The position numbers and the translations under genes are program-made. 64,000 nucleotides of DNA from Sphingomonadales bacterium (lineage in GTDB: Bacteria; Pseudomonadota; Alphaproteobacteria; Sphingomonadales; Kordiimonadaceae), in NCBI GenBank assembly GCA_011088215.1, contig JAALKD010000002.1:1-64000 (forward strand), written 5' to 3'. This document shows, piece by piece, positions 63,986 to 64,000 of this stretch. Every line of letters starts with the position of its first letter. The first letter of the stretch is position 1. The notes under the pieces are model-generated. The model had not been told where the DNA came from, ran no database searches, and saw only the letters and a program-made list of their open reading frames with translations.

Positions 63986-64000
63986 ATGATGCTTTCTGAA
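63986..64000 (+). CDS. Start of the next gene, cut by the window edge
   Basis: After a GGATAGGA site, two ATG codons in a row (63986 and 63989) open a reading frame that leaves the window after five codons (MMLSE). Too little is left to say what it is; the spacing of 33 bp from the thiolase suggests an operon. Confidence 0.35.

Overview
The window is about 64 kb of a single alphaproteobacterial chromosome segment. The evidence is the gene order as well as protein type: rsmA-gmk-yicC-mltG-fabF-acpP-fabG-fabD; rpsF-rpsR-rplI-dnaB; two tandem cysteine desulfurases plus ferredoxin; glnE-bcp-DUF455-M23-bactofilin; prfB-PBP1a-amidase-rne; M48-DsbA-aroQ-accB-accC-aat; and DUF2155-mlaD-NDUFA12. An NDUFA12-type complex I subunit, DUF1489 and an RNase E with a large acidic insert also point to this class. 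I cannot name a genus; a marine or free-living member of the Rhodospirillales/Kordiimonadales/Sphingomonadales type fits best. No rRNA, tRNA, CRISPR array, insertion sequence or prophage was seen.

Layout. 1-7.6 kb: end of pdxA, rsmA, then a leftward block for nucleotide metabolism (gmk), an RNase-like YicC protein, peptidoglycan (mltG) and fatty-acid synthesis (fabF, acpP, fabG, fabD). 7.7-13.4 kb is the main accessory stretch: a VOC protein, DUF1489, a broken SRPBCC gene behind a strong palindromic operator pair, then an unusual cluster in which a secreted double beta-propeller protein lies between two paralogous secreted helical-repeat proteins. 13.6-16.7 kb: ribosomal proteins S6, S18, L9 and the DnaB helicase, with DnaA-box-like sites before dnaB. 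16.7-29.4 kb: small unknowns, cysteine desulfurases and ferredoxin, a SoxR regulator with a divergent target operon and a recognisable SoxR box, anmK, tyrS, a cyclase-family hydrolase and a 1085-residue AsmA/DUF3971 protein. 29.5-45 kb: glnE and envelope/cell-shape genes (M23 peptidase, bactofilin, PBP1a, AMIN amidase), prfB with its programmed +1 frameshift, and rne. 45-53 kb: periplasmic protease and thioredoxin-fold protein, thiSG on the opposite strand, aroQ, accBC, aat, mlaD and NDUFA12. 53-64 kb: the B12-dependent ribonucleotide reductase with a possibly structured leader, a PAS-GGDEF-EAL protein, a histone-H1-like membrane protein, glycerophosphodiesterase, a sterol-desaturase-like enzyme and a thiolase.

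The strongest overall signal is damage. Eight single-nucleotide lesions interrupt seven otherwise coherent genes: in-frame stops in the SRPBCC gene, the propeller gene and rne, and one-base frameshifts in a helical-repeat gene, a ClpP-like gene, the GGDEF-EAL gene (twice) and glpQ. In each case the reading frame resumes with a sensible family sequence. Together with a meaningless poly-C stretch in the first 61 bases, this may reflect sequencing or assembly error; genuine decay is the alternative. The prfB frameshift is different: it has the canonical CTT-TGA-C slip site with an AGGAGG stimulator and is a real recoding signal.

The best candidate for an undescribed system is the 9.3-13.4 kb cluster of exported proteins. 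The supporting evidence is co-orientation, signal peptides and paralogy; no function can be assigned from sequence alone.
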